A stretch of DNA of 64,000 bases from DATAGF01 sp963813355 (GCA_963813355.1 CAWEYS010000013.1:62001-126000), one strand, 5' to 3'. Positions 26,791 through 37,396 are shown, counted from the stretch's first letter. Notes: generated by a model not told the origin, from the letters alone. A program made the numbers and translations.

Positions 26791-27458
26791 CCAGAGCAGA
26801 ACGGGCCTCGATGATCGCCTCGGCCCTCGGCCCTCGGCCCGCGGCCGACCCGGCCGGCCGGGGCTGAGCACCGCCGGGCCCTCGCGGAGCTTCGCGAGGC
26901 GTGCGTCGAGCTCGAGCGGGCCGACCCCGCCTATCGCTCGCCCCTGCGCCCCAGGGAGCATGAGCACGGACGGGAGTACGGCCCCCCCGCGCCCGGGCTC
27001 GGCCGCGATGAGGTGCGGGGGCCCGAGCGCCATCAGGGCGCGAGCCTGCCTCGGGCGCTAACGGACCCGGCGCCCGACTCGGAGGGCCGACGAGGACGAG
27101 GAGCGATCCGAGGCCGCGACCGTCGTGATGAGGCCGAACATTTCGGAGCACGCCAGGGTCGGTGCGCCGACCGGTGCCGCAGGGCCAGCGCCTGTTCGGC
27201 TCGGCGACCGCCCGGTCGGCCATCGCCCGCTCCGGTGATCCCGGCGGGAGCGACCTCTCGTCGTCGCCCACCATCGGAACGACGCCGTTCGGCCACCGAT
27301 CGGTGTGGCTGATGCGCCCGAAACCCATGCCGCCCCCTCAGCGGCTCATCAGCGGGGATCGGGAGAGCCCCTCCCGCCCTCTTGCGCCCGGCGACCGGCC
27401 GGGAGTACGGTCGCCACCTCCGGAGTCTCAGGGGCATCCACCGGGACCGGGGTGTGCG
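26791..27458. other. region with no assignable intact gene
   Basis: Open frames exist on both strands, for example a minus-strand stretch near 26850-27030 reading PHLIAAEPGRGGAVLPSVLM, but none has a start, ribosome site and family resemblance together. Probably decayed DNA plus the promoter of the first repeat protein. Confidence 0.4.
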
Positions 27459-28799
27459 ATGAGGCGCACGGCGTTGGTGGTCGGGCTCGCGGCGGCGGCG
27501 CTGGCGCTGCCGTCGGGCGCGATGGGCGCGGTGACCGTCTCGCTCTCGAACGGGACGCTCACGATCGCCGGCTCGGCCGCCGACGAGGACATCGCGATCG
27601 GCTCGGCCGGCAGCAACGAGCTCGGGCCGACCACCGACGTGAGCGGCGGCGGCGACGACATGGTGGCCGGCGAGGGCTGCCAGGGCTTCGGCCAGACCCC
27701 CGGGCCGCCCAACGACAACAGCGTCTTCTGCCCGACCAACAACATCCAGCGCATCTCGGTCACGCTCGGCGATGGCGACGACTCGTTCAGGGCGACGGAC
27801 ACGCTGCCCATGACCGTCGACGGCGGGCCGGGCGACGACGAGATCGACACGGGCCGCGGCCCCGACGTGGTCCTCGGCGGCCCCGGCGAGGACGAGATCG
27901 ACATCGACGTCAACGTGACCGCCGGCACGAGCAGCGAGATCGACGGCGGCGACGACGACGACGAGCTCCTGATCGGCCGCGACGCCAGGGCGTCGCTGGT
28001 GCGCGGCGGCGGCGGGACCGACACCGCCAGCTACCGCTTCGGCGCGGGCGCCAAGACCGTGAGCCTCGACAACGTCGCCAATGACGGCGCCAGCGGCGAG
28101 GGCGACGATGTGGGCTCCGACGTCGAGATCGTGATCGGGACAGGCTCGAACGACACGCTCATCGGCAGCGGCGGCCCGAACACCCTCGACGGCGCCGGCG
28201 GGACCGACCGCCTCGAGGGCCTGGGCGGCCCCGACACCCTGATCGGCGGCCCGGGGACCAACGACGCCACCTTCGGCGGCGAGGGCAACGACGCGATCAT
28301 GCTGCGCGACGGGCTCGTAGACGCCTGCCCGAGCGGTGGCGCCGGGACCAACACCTTCGACCTCGACCTGGCCGACCAGGGCACCTTCATCGCCGGTCGG
28401 CTCGTGCTGCCGCGCTGCATCTCCCAGCGGATCGTGGGCCTCCCCACGGACTTCATCGCGATCGGAGCGGTCGATGAGGGACCAAACGTCAGGATGACCA
28501 TCCCCTCACCCGCCGTGCGGCGTGACGGCGTGCGGGTGCGGCTCGCGTGTCCCACGGTGCTCCGCAAGCCCTGCGCCGGGCGGCTGCGGGTCTTCACCTT
28601 CCGCGGTCGGCGGGTGCTCGCGAGCACGTCCTATTCGGTGCGCCCGGGCCGCGCGACGACCGTCGTCCTGCCGCTCAGCGCGACGGCGCGCCAGGCCGCC
28701 CTCGGGGCGGGCGCGCTCCGCGTCGTCTCGGTGGAGAAGGGCCGCTCGAAGCTCGGGCCCAAGACGACCATTCGCTTCGCCCGGTCCAGGGGATCGTGA
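27459..28799 (+). CDS. secreted RTX-like calcium-binding repeat protein (first)
   Basis: 446 residues. A signal peptide (MRRTALVVGLAAAALALPSG) precedes acidic Gly/Asp nonapeptide-like repeats (GDGDDSFRATD, GGPGDDEIDTGRGPDVVLGG, GTGSNDTLIGSGGPNTLDG). The C-terminal beta domain is basic and Cys-containing (VRVRLACPTVLRKPCAGRLR) and ends LGPKTTIRFARSRGS. RTX-type repeats fold on Ca2+ outside the cell. Many Solirubrobacterales-type genomes carry families of these; the function is unknown. No enzyme domain is seen. It is followed after 3 bases by a second member. Confidence 0.8.
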   Translation: MRRTALVVGLAAAALALPSGAMGAVTVSLSNGTLTIAGSAADEDIAIGSAGSNELGPTTDVSGGGDDMVAGEGCQGFGQTPGPPNDNSVFCPTNNIQRISVTLGDGDDSFRATDTLPMTVDGGPGDDEIDTGRGPDVVLGGPGEDEIDIDVNVTAGTSSEIDGGDDDDELLIGRDARASLVRGGGGTDTASYRFGAGAKTVSLDNVANDGASGEGDDVGSDVEIVIGTGSNDTLIGSGGPNTLDGAGGTDRLEGLGGPDTLIGGPGTNDATFGGEGNDAIMLRDGLVDACPSGGAGTNTFDLDLADQGTFIAGRLVLPRCISQRIVGLPTDFIAIGAVDEGPNVRMTIPSPAVRRDGVRVRLACPTVLRKPCAGRLRVFTFRGRRVLASTSYSVRPGRATTVVLPLSATARQAALGAGALRVVSVEKGRSKLGPKTTIRFARSRGS

Positions 28800-28802
28800 G
28801 AG

Positions 28803-30363
28803 GTGCCCGCGCTCGCGGGCCGGACGGCTCTGGTCGTCGCCGCGGCCATCGGCATCGTCGCCGTCTCGGCCGGGTCGGCGCTCGGCGTGGCCAGCGTCGG
28901 CCTCGGGCCCACCGGGAACCTCGCCGTCGCTGTCAACCCGGGCGCCGGCGAGAGCGACGACCACCATCTCCTCCTGCAGGCGTTCGTCGACGAGAGTAGA
29001 GACGGCTTCGTCGTGAGGCAGCCGTTCGAGGCCCCCTTCGGCTCGCCGACGATCACGACGGTCGACTCCGAGGACTGCGCGCGCAACGCGCTCAATCAGT
29101 TGCCCTTCAACGACGTGGTCTGCAGCGGGGCGCGCGCCTCCGCGAGCGTAACCACGCGCGGTGGAGACGACCAGGTGACCATCAGGGATGACCCCACCCT
29201 GGCTCTGGCCTGCGTCCCCAGCCCGGTTCGACGCGAACAACGTGCCCGTGCCGCCGCCGGCGTTGCGTGCGACCCTCGATCTGGGGGAGGGCGCGGACAC
29301 GCTCCGGATGGAGGGGGCGCTCATCTGCCCGCCGGGCTCGGCCGCTCCAGGCCAGTCGCGGTGGAGCGTCGAAGGCGGTGGCGGAGGCGGGGACGACGAT
29401 CTCGACGGCGGCGAACTGAACGACACGCTGGGGGGAGGGCCGGGGCTCGACACTCTGAACGGCGGCCGCGGAGAGGACGACCTGCGCGGCGACGCCGACG
29501 CCGACACGCTCGAGGGCGCCCAGGGGAACGACACCCTCCGCGGCGGCGGCGGCAACGACACCTTCAGAGGAGGCGGGGGCGACGACCTGATGCACGGCGG
29601 GCTGGACGGCGCGGGCTCCGACACCTTCGACGGCGGACCGGGCACCGACACGGTGAACTACGCCTTCGCGGCCAGCGGCGTCTCGGTCACGATCGAGACC
29701 TCGAACAACAGCCCCGACGGCCAGCCCGGAGACGGCGACGCCGTGTTCGACAACGTCGAGAACGTGACCGGGAGCACCCACGACGACGTCCTCGTCGGGG
29801 ACGCGGACGCCAACCTGCTCCTCGGCAGCCTGGGCAACGACACCGTGACCGGCGCGGGCGGCGCCGACGCGCTTCGGGGACAGGAGGGCGACGACACGCT
29901 CGACGCCCGCGACGGGATCCGCGACCAGTCTGTCAACTGCGGCCCCGGCACCGACGTCGTCACGGCCGATCTCCTCGACCAGCCGCTGTTCGTCCGCCCA
30001 TTCGCCCCCAGCGGTTGCGAGTCCCGCCTCTTCTTCGCGACCGACGACGGCCCTCCGGGGCGGGTGCTCGGCGACCGGCTGCGCGTCGGGCGCGACCGCG
30101 CGGCGAGGCTCGTCCTGTCCTGCCCGCGGGGTGCGCGGGTGACCTGCCGGGGAACGCTCACGCTGCGCGCCCCGGGCCGCCGCGGTCGCGTGCTCGGCCG
30201 CAGCGCCTACTCCGTGCCGGCCGGCCGGCGCGCGCCCGTGAGGGTCTCGCTGGCGGGGGTGCCCCCGAGAACGGTCCTCGCCGAGACCCGCGAGCGCGGC
30301 CGCTCGAAGAAGGGCCCGCGCAGCTCCAGCATCCTGCTGACGGTGCGGACCGGCCGCTCGTAA
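28803..30363 (+). CDS. secreted RTX-like calcium-binding repeat protein (second)
   Basis: About 519 residues with the same plan as its neighbour: signal (ALVVAAAIGIVAVSAGSALG), an N-terminal beta region with TTVDSEDCARNALNQLPFND, a block of RTX repeats (DTLNGGRGEDDLRGDADADT, NDTLRGGGGNDTFRGGGGDD, NDTVTGAGGADALRGQEGDD) and the homologous C-terminal module (ARLVLSCPRGARVTCRGTLT, ERGRSKKGPRS). GTG 28803 is 3 bases after the preceding stop. One frame change near 29215 is repaired by one base. The pair is a tandem duplication in one operon. Confidence 0.8.
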
Positions 30364-30429
30364 GCGGCTGCGCGCGCATCGACGGCTGTCCCGTTCGCGC
30401 CTCGTGGACGCATGGGCTGCCCTGGGTCG

Positions 30430-30458
30430 TTGACGCGCCCCGGTGCCCGACGTAGGCT
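30430..30458 (+). promoter_or_regulatory. sigma-70-type promoter of the third repeat protein
   Basis: TTGACG (30430-30435), a 17-base spacer and TAGGCT (30453-30458), 9 bases before ATG 30468. A near-consensus actinobacterial promoter giving a very short or absent leader. Confidence 0.6.
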
Positions 30459-30467
30459 CGCCCTGCG

Positions 30468-32263
30468 ATGGGCGCGCCGGCGAGACGATGGGTGTGCGGC
30501 GCCGCGCTGGCGGCGCTGCTGGTCTGCGCCCTCGCGCTGCCGGCCCTGGCGGCCAAGGACGACCTCGACCTCCTGTCCCGGGCGACCGGCGGCGCGGGCG
30601 CGCCGGCCGACGGCGGCTCCTTCGAGCCAGCGGTCTCGGCCGACGGGCGCCTCGTGGCCTTCGAGTCGCTGGCCGGCAACCTCTCGGCGCGAGGACGGCG
30701 ACGGCTTCAACGACGTGTTCGTGCGCGACACGGCGACCCAGACCCTCATCCTCGCCAGCCGGGCGAACGGTCCGGGCGGCGCGGGCGGGGACGACGGCTC
30801 CGTCGGGGTGGCGATCTCGGCCGACGGGCGCTTCGTGGCCTTCAACTCGGGGGCCGATAACCTCTCGGGCGAGGACGTCGACGCGGTCACCGACGTCTTC
30901 GTGCGCGACCTCCAGGCGGCCACCACCACCCTGGTGAGCCGGGCGCGGCGGACCGGGGGGCGCCGGCGGCGACGACGCCTCGCTCGAGCCGGCGATCTCG
31001 GCCGACGGGCGCTTCGTCGCCTTCACGTCGAGCGCCGACAACCTCTCGGCCGACGACGACGACGCCGGCGCCGACGTCTTCGTGCGCGACCTGCAGGCCG
31101 GCACGACCGCCCTGGTCAGCCGGGAGAGCGGGCCCGGCGGCGCCGGCGGCGACGCGACTCCTCCGGCGGCCGGCGATCTCGGCCGACGGGCGCTTCGTGG
31201 CGTTCGATTCGACCGCCCACGAACCTCTCGGCCGAGGACGAGCGACGGCGACCGCGCCGACGTCTTCGTGCGCGACCTCCAGGCGAACACCACCACCCTG
31301 GTGAGCCGGGCGGGCGGGCCCGGCGGGCGCCGGCGGCGACGACATCTCCTTCGAGCGCGTCGATCTCGGCCGACGGGCGCCTGGTCGCCTTCGAGTCCCT
31401 CGCCGACAACCTGCTCGGGCGACGACGACGACGCGTTCAGCGACGTGTTCGTGCGCGACCTGCAGGCGAACACCACCACGCTGGCCAGCCGCGCGGCCGG
31501 GGCGGCGGGCGCCGCCGGCGACGACGTCTCGGCCCAGCCGGCGATCTCGGCCGACGGGCGCTTCGTCGCGTTCTCCTCGGCCGCCGACAACCTCTCGACC
31601 GAGGACGACGACGCGGTGTCCGACGTCTTCGTCCGCGACCTCCAGGCGAGCACCACCACCCTGGTGAGCCGGGCAAGCGGCCCGGGAGGCGCCGCCGGCG
31701 ATGACCGCTCGCAGACGGCCGCGATCTCTGCGACCGGGCGCCACGTCGCCTTCGAGTCGCTCGCCGACAATCTCTCGGCGGAGGACGACAACTCGCTCGT
31801 CAACGTCTTCCGCCGCGACGTCCTCGGGGCGCCGCCCGCCCCGCCGCCGCCTCCTGTCGTGGCGCCCCGCGCGGCCGCCGCCGTGCGCTGCGCCGGCCAG
31901 GTGGCCACGATCGTCGGGACCGGCCGCCGCGACGTGCTGCGCGGGACCGCCCGGCGCGACGTGATCGCGGCCCTGGGCGGCAACGACGTCGTGCGCGGCC
32001 TCGGCGGAGCCGACCTGATCTGCATGGGCGCCGGCGCCGACCGCGGCGTCGGCGGCGCGGGCGCCGACCGCATCCTCGGCCAGCTCGGCGCCGACCGCCT
32101 CGAGGGCGGGCCCGGCCGCGACCGCCTCGAGGGCGGGCCCGGACGCGACCTCCTCCTGGGCGGCGCGGGGATCGACCGGCTGCTCGGCCTGGCCGGCCGC
32201 GACACCGCCCGCGGCGGCCCCGGGGCGGACGTCTGCCGGGTCGAGGCGCGGGTCGGCTGCTGA
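30468..32263 (+). CDS. secreted PD40/TolB-like repeat protein with RTX tail (third)
   Basis: A signal peptide (LAALLVCALALPALAAKDD) is followed by seven repeats of about 60 residues with the core ISADGRFVAFxSxADNLS and DVFVRDLQAxTTTLVSRA, a beta-propeller blade pattern of the WD40-like/PD40 kind. Then a Pro-rich hinge (APPAPPPPPVVAPRA) and a C-terminal RTX-like block (GGNDVVRGLGGADLICMGAG, DRLEGGPGRDRLEGGPG) end VEARVGC. Five or more frame changes fall inside the near-identical repeats, as expected for sequencing or assembly error in such DNA, so the repeat number could be off. An exported, possibly surface-associated protein of unknown role. Confidence 0.75.
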
Positions 32264-32702
32264 GCGGCCGAGCGGAGGGGGCTCGGTCGGGGGCGCTCGG
32301 GCAGCCTGAGGCGCTGGCAGCGCTGTGCGGAGATCGAGCCCACCTGGCACGTTCAGATGTACCGATACGCAAGCCACAGCGCGATCCACCCATTGGCGAT
32401 GGCGCTGCAGAAGTTCGTCGAGCGCATCGACGAAGGAGGTGCCCACATAAGGGCCGATGGTCCTGAGACCCGCGACGACGCGAGATGGCGGCGCTGTGCT
32501 CGCGTTTCGCCGTTCTCCTCGCACGAAGGAACCGCTTGGTCAAGCGGTTCTCCCCGTCGCCATCCCCCCCTGGACCAAGAGCCCGGTGTCCTCCGTAACG
32601 TGGGCGCCGGTCCGGTGCCGGATTCGGAATGCGGGCCTCTGGGGGCCCGATCGTGATCCTGGGGAGGAGTGGTGCCTCGATCCGCCCGAGGGCGGCGGGC
32701 GG
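32264..32702. other. 440-base region without a recognised gene
   Basis: A minus-strand frame near 32350-32480 (TIGPYVGTSFVDALDELLQ) and a plus-strand frame from 32357 (MALQKFVERIDEGGAHI) are open but unsupported by ribosome sites or known families. Confidence 0.35.
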
Positions 32703-32990
32703 TCAGGCGGCCCGCAGGAAGCGCCGCAGCGCCTCGCGGATGATCTCCGAGGTCGTGGTTCCCTCCGCGCGAGCACGCTGCAGGAGCTCCTGGCGCAGCT
32801 CGGGATCCAGGCGCACGGACTCGACGCTCGCCGGCGAGGAGCCGAGGGCAGGACGCCCGCGCTTGGCGCGCCGCTCGATCAGCCGATCGACGTCGTAGCC
32901 GGCCTCGGCCTCGGCGGCGAGGGCCTCGACCTCCTTGTCGGTGATCGGCCGTCCGGAGCGAGTGTGGCCGTAGATGCGGTCGTCGCTCAT
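32703..32990 (-). CDS. ribbon-helix-helix antitoxin-like protein
   Basis: 95 residues. The C-terminal half has SVRLDPELRQELLQRARAEG and TTTSEIIREALRRFL, a ribbon-helix-helix DNA-binding pattern. The N-terminal half (GRPITDKEVEALAAEAEAGY) would bind the toxin. Its ATG overlaps the stop of the upstream toxin gene by 4 bases, so the order is toxin first, as in BrnT/BrnA pairs. Such antitoxins repress their own operon. Confidence 0.75.
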   Translation of the reverse strand: MSDDRIYGHTRSGRPITDKEVEALAAEAEAGYDVDRLIERRAKRGRPALGSSPASVESVRLDPELRQELLQRARAEGTTTSEIIREALRRFLRAA

Positions 32991-33226
32991 GACCCGAGCA
33001 GCCTCCTGAACCTGGCGCGCATGGGCATCGCGTGGATCGCGAGCTGAGTGTCCTCGACGGTGATCAACACGACCACCTCAAGCAGGTTGCCGGCGCGATC
33101 CGGCCCGATGACCAGCCAGCGATCGGGGTCCTCAGCGGCGTCTTCGATGGCGAGCGCATGGTCGATGGCGTGATGGATGTCGGCGTCGGCGACACCGTGC
33201 TTTCGCGCCGACGCGTGGATTTCCAC
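32987..33226 (-). CDS. BrnT-like toxin candidate
   Basis: 79 residues: MEIHASARKHGVADADIHHA and a C-terminal beta part VVVLITVEDTQLAIHAMPMR with a GPDRAGNLLEV turn. The length and the His/Arg-rich ends fit small RelE/BrnT-fold RNases found with RHH antitoxins, although I cannot place catalytic residues firmly. The gene is translationally coupled to the antitoxin. It lies about 80 bases downstream of the relaxase end and may stabilise the element. Confidence 0.6.
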   Translation of the reverse strand: MEIHASARKHGVADADIHHAIDHALAIEDAAEDPDRWLVIGPDRAGNLLEVVVLITVEDTQLAIHAMPMRARFRRLLGS

Positions 33227-33303
33227 CGCCCTTAGTGTACTACGAAAACGGACCTGGCCCCGAGCGCGTTCCCCAGGCTGCGCGCCGTCGCCATGGAGCC
33301 TCT

Positions 33304-36300
33304 TTAGCGCCCCATCCCGAGGCTCGGCCCGTGGTCGAGGCCGTGCTCCATGCCGCGCCCCAGGGCGCGTCGAGGACCGCGCTCGTAGGCCGGCTCCGGG
33401 CGCGCCGTGTCCCAGCGCTCACGCGCGCGGGCCAGGTAGCTGAGCTCGGCGCGGGCGTCCTCCACCGCTCGCTCGACGCCGCGGCGCTCGCCGGCGGCGA
33501 TGCGCCCCCCGGGCTCGGGCCCGAGGGCCCGCTGGGGGTCGCTGATGCCGTGGCGCTCGCGGTAGCCCTCGATCGCCGCCGCGCCCTGGCGCCAGCGCTC
33601 CTGGCCCCGGCCCCGCTCGGGGCGCGGTCCGAGGGCCGCGGTGAGGTAGGCGGGCGGCTCGTGCTCGAGGTCGGCAACCCGGGCCTGCGCTCGGCGGGCG
33701 ATCTCGCCCTCGAGAACCTCGGCGCGCCCCGACAGGGCCGGCACCAGCTCGCGCTCCCAGCGCTCCCTGCGCTCCAAGGCCGCCCGCAGCGGCGCGAGCC
33801 TGCAGGCCACATCGGCTATCTGGGCGTGAAGCCGCTCGCGGACCTCCTCGGAGCGCTCGATCATCGCGCGTAGCTGGCGTCCCTCCTCGCGCCCCGAGCG
33901 GGTGAGACGCCGAGGGCCGAGCTGATCGAGGAGCTCCGCCTGTCGCCGCCCGTGGGCGGCCTCGCCGGCGAGCTCCTGCTCCAGGCGCCCCCACTCGTCG
34001 CGAAGGTGCGCGATCTGGGAGCGCGGGTCGGGTGGGCGGGAGCGCTCCAGGGCATCGGTGAGCGTGCGGACGGCGCGGGCCAGTTCGGGGCCCGGGCAGC
34101 CGGCGAGCGGTGCGCTCATCGCCCTCTCGGCGTGCCCGAGGACCGCGAGATCGCGCTCGAGTCGTCTCGAGGCCGGCGAGGATCTGCGGCAGGCGCTCCT
34201 GGTGCCAAAGGTGGCGTTCCGCCGCGAGCGCCATGAGGTTTTCGCGGCGCGGCTCTGTGTGGGCTTGCTCGGCGGCGAGATTCTGGGCGCGGCTGGCTGC
34301 CTCGGCCGCCGCGCGCTCGTGGCGGGCGGCCTCCTCTTGGCCGGCTCGGCCCACCATGCGAAGGCGACCAATCGCGGCCCGGGCGCGCTCGGCCTGGGCG
34401 CGCTCGGCCTCGGCGCGGGCGAGATCGGTGCCAAGGCTCTCGCGCTCCTGGTGGAGCTGGCGAAGCCGCGGTTCCGGGTCGAGCGGGCCACCCGTCGCCA
34501 GCTCGCTGAGAAGGCGGGCGTGCTCGCGGCTAAGACGCTCGTCGGCGCGGGGCCGGCTCGGGCGGCGCCTGCTCGCCCGGCCCGGCCGTTGCGAGCCGCT
34601 CCAGCGCGGGCGGCTCGGCCGCGGTGCGCGAGAGCGCGCCCGCCAGGCGGCGCGTCGTGGGCTCGGGGTCATCGCGCGCCAGCGCCGCGTCGGCCGCGAG
34701 CTCGGGTCCGACCGCGTACAGGCGCGTCTCGGCCCGGGCGCGCGAGGCCGCGACATAGCCCCACTCGGCGAGCGCCCCTTCCGCGCGCACGAGGACGAAG
34801 GCCCGCTCGACGCTCGCCCCCTGGGCGGCGTGGCCGGTGAGCGCGTAGCCGTGCTCCAGGTGCGCGGCGGCGTAGCGGGCCGGCAGCTGGCGCGCTCGTG
34901 CCGCCGTCGGGCTGCAGCGTGACGATGCCGAGCACGGGATCGACATCGCGCACCGACCCGCGCGTGCCGTTGCGCACGCCAAGCGCGGGGTCGTTCTGGC
35001 GGCAGACGACTCGGTCCCCGGGGCGGAACTCGCGATCGCCGGCCAGTAGGGCCGTCTCGCCGAGCTGGGCCGCCCGTCGCAGCAAGACCCGCGCAGCCTC
35101 GTTGAGGTCGCGCACGTCGACGCGCCGATTGGCGAGCATCACGGTCTCGCGCAGGTCGCCCGCGGCGGCCACGCACCACCAGTCGGCCAGGAGCTGCTGC
35201 TTGGCCCGGGCGGCGTCGTCTGCGACGAGGAGGCGTCCTTCGCGCGCCGCGTGGCCGAGGTAGCCCTCGGCGTCGCCCTGGCGGAGTCGGCCAAGAGCCT
35301 CGCGCTCTGCGACCTCTCGCTGGCGGTGGTTGTCCTCGAGCTGCACGGCTTCGAGGCGCTTGCAGAGGGCGCCGTACAGCCCGCCGGCCCCAACCGCAGG
35401 GAGCTGGCCCGGGTCGCCGACCAGCAGAGCCTTGCCGTGGGCGTCCTCGACCAGCGGAGCACCGGCGCGAGCACGCGCGTCTCGGCCATGCCGGCCTCGT
35501 CGATGACCAGCACACAGCCGGGCGGGAGGCCGCGCGAGTGGCGGGCATCGGCCAGCAGGGAGTGAAGGGTCTGTGCGGGGATGTCGGTGGCCCGCTCCAG
35601 CTCGTCGGCCGCGCGTCCGCTCGGTGCGGCGCCGAACACGGGGACGTTCGAGCGCGAGAGAGCGTCGCCGAGGACCTGGAGCGCGGTCGTCTTGCCCGCG
35701 CCGGCGGCCCCGATCGCGCAGACGATGCGGTCGGGTGACAGCGCTGCCTCCTCCACGAGCACCCGTTGCTCGTCGGAGAGCGACACCTGGGCGTCGTCGA
35801 GGGCGGCGGTGAGAGCGTCGCCGTTGGCGACAGGGGCGCCTGCGCCGCGTCCGTCGAGGGCGACCCGCAGCGCCTGTCGCTCGAGGTCGAGGAGGCTCTT
35901 CGTCGTGAAGCGCGCCGGCCGGCCAGCGGTCGGGTCGTCGCCGACCTGGGTGAGTTCCGGGCCGGCGTGTGATCTCCTCGATGCCGGAGAGCACATCCTC
36001 AACTGTCATGCCGTCGCGCGCGGCGCCGGCGAGCGCGCGGACGAGCTCCGGCGTCGTGACGGTCGTCTGTTGGCCGGTGAGGTCCTCGGTGTGGATGGCG
36101 GCCACCTCCCGGATGGCCTCCTCGCGCGCGAGGAGGCCTCGGAGCTCGATGGCTCCGAGGCCCATCTCCGCGGCGCGGGCGAGCCATGAGTCGCGAAGCT
36201 GGGGAAGGTCGACCGCCTCCTTGCGCTCCCGAGTGGCGAGCGCGGCGACCCGCGAGGCGGCGAAGCCCGAGGTGCCCATCGCCTCCATGTGCTCGACCAG

Positions 36301-37095
36301 CGACTGGCGACGGGTCGAGAAGGCGCGGATCGCCTCGGTCGGCACGCCCTCGATCTCGGCCATGCCCTTGACCGGCTCGGTCCAGCGCACGCCGAGGCTG
36401 GCCGACAGCTCGCGGCGCAGCTGGGCCTCATAGAGGTAGCCGGCGGCCAAGCGGTAGGTGCGGAGGATTGCCTCGCCGTCGAGCGCCCGCCAGGCGCCGT
36501 CGGGCGACCGAGCCAGGTTGGCGATGATCACGTGGGTGTGGAGGTGCGGGTCCTGGGCGCGGCTGGTGCGGTGGCGAAAGGCGGCCGCGACGAAGCCCTC
36601 GCCGCGCTCACGGATCGCGCCGCCGCGTCCGCGTCGCACCACGCAGGCTTCGGCTTCGAGGTAGTTGAGCGCCGCCTGCCAGCTCGCCTCGTGGGCTTCG
36701 GAGATCGCCCGACGCACATCCTCGTCGCCGGTGAGGGCGTGCAGGATGCTGACGCTCTTCGGGCAGGAGAAGACGAGGTCGTAGCCGGCGACCGGCGCGA
36801 GGGTCTTCGGCTCGTCGCGCCAGATGCCGGTCGCCTCGTCGAGGGTGCGGACCGTGATCGTGCGGTCGCGGGCCGGCGCGCGCAGGCGCTCGCCGTCTGC
36901 GGGACTCAGCCCGGAGAGGAGGACGCTGAGCGCGCCCTCCTCGACCGTGCCGACCAGTTCGATTCCCTTCGCGCCCGAGCCGACCCACAGCCCCGGAGAC
37001 TCGCCACGACCGGCGTAGTAGTCGTCAAGGCCAAGAGCGACCTGCTGCTCGTAGTAGGCCTCCTGGCCGAGAGCGAGCTTGGCGACGCTCAACAC
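33304..37095 (-). CDS. MobF-family relaxase-helicase (TraA/TrwC-like)
   Basis: About 1,260 residues. The N-terminal relaxase has EAYYEQQVALGLDDYYAGRG with the Tyr cluster and DPHLHTHVIIANLA with the three-His metal site. The helicase domain shows Walker A GAAGAGKTTALQVLG and Walker B VLVIDEAGMAETRV, then ALTGHAAQGASVERAFVLVR and GYVAASRARAET. A long coiled-coil C-terminal region ends GPSLGMGR. These proteins nick oriT and unwind the transferred strand. The GTG at 37095 has GGAG upstream. Frame changes near 35965, 35450, 34900, 34560 and 34170 are bridged by homology. No mating-pair genes accompany it. Confidence 0.88.
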
Positions 37096-37185
37096 GGCGA
37101 GCTCCGAAGAGCAAGATCGATCGAGCGGGACGCAGATGCACCCAGGTGCGAACAAAAGGTGCGGCTGCAACGATCGAGGGCGATT

Positions 37186-37206
37186 TCATCCCACGTCCAT
37201 CCCACA
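37186..37206 (+). promoter_or_regulatory. candidate integrase arm-type site near attR
   Basis: A 21-base sequence with two direct TCCCAC units, 19 of 21 identical to 8425-8445. It lies between the relaxase start and attR, a 232-base stretch that may also hold oriT; I see no clear nick-site hairpin. Confidence 0.5.
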
Positions 37207-37327
37207 CGAGGAGCGCGGGGGGACGATTCTGGGCGCAGAGCGGCGGGCGGCGGGCGAGTAAGAAATGCCTGCTCAGACGGGAGATCGCGACGGTTGCGAG
37301 CCGACGAGCAGAGTTGCCCGGATCGAT

Positions 37328-37369
37328 CTTCTAAGCCGCGGGTCGCAGGTTCGAGTCCTGCCGGGCGCA
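37328..37369 (+). repeat. attR core (copy of tRNA-Arg 3' end)
   Basis: Identical over 42 bases to 8314-8355. The 5' half of the tRNA is absent, so it is not a tRNA gene. Confidence 0.92.
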
Positions 37370-37396
37370 TCGAGACCCGCACTGCCCATGGGAATC

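Larger units (their letters stand above)
8314..37369. mobile_element. integrative mobilizable element in tRNA-Arg
   Basis: The element is bounded by an exact 42-bp direct repeat of the tRNA-Arg 3' end. The left end carries a divergently promoted excisionase-integrase pair pointing toward the tRNA; the right end carries a MobF relaxase-helicase. No coupling protein, VirB4 or other mating-pair genes are visible, so transfer would need a helper. Cargo includes a LuxR-controlled methyltransferase/hydrolase operon, a sulfur-handling cluster, three secreted repeat proteins and a toxin-antitoxin pair. Length about 29 kb. Confidence 0.85.

Noticed and set aside
29182..32343. Minus-strand open frame of about 1,050 codons opposite the repeat proteins
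   Set aside because: It is a shadow of the Asp/Gly-rich repeats, made of Arg/Pro/Ser runs with no domain, start signal or ribosome site.
33304..37095. Several separate short genes in the relaxase region
   Set aside because: The relaxase, helicase and coiled-coil segments follow one another in the order of one MobF protein across frame changes.
37328..37369. Second tRNA-Arg gene
   Set aside because: Only the 3' half is present; no acceptor 5' strand or D-arm lies upstream, so it is an att copy.
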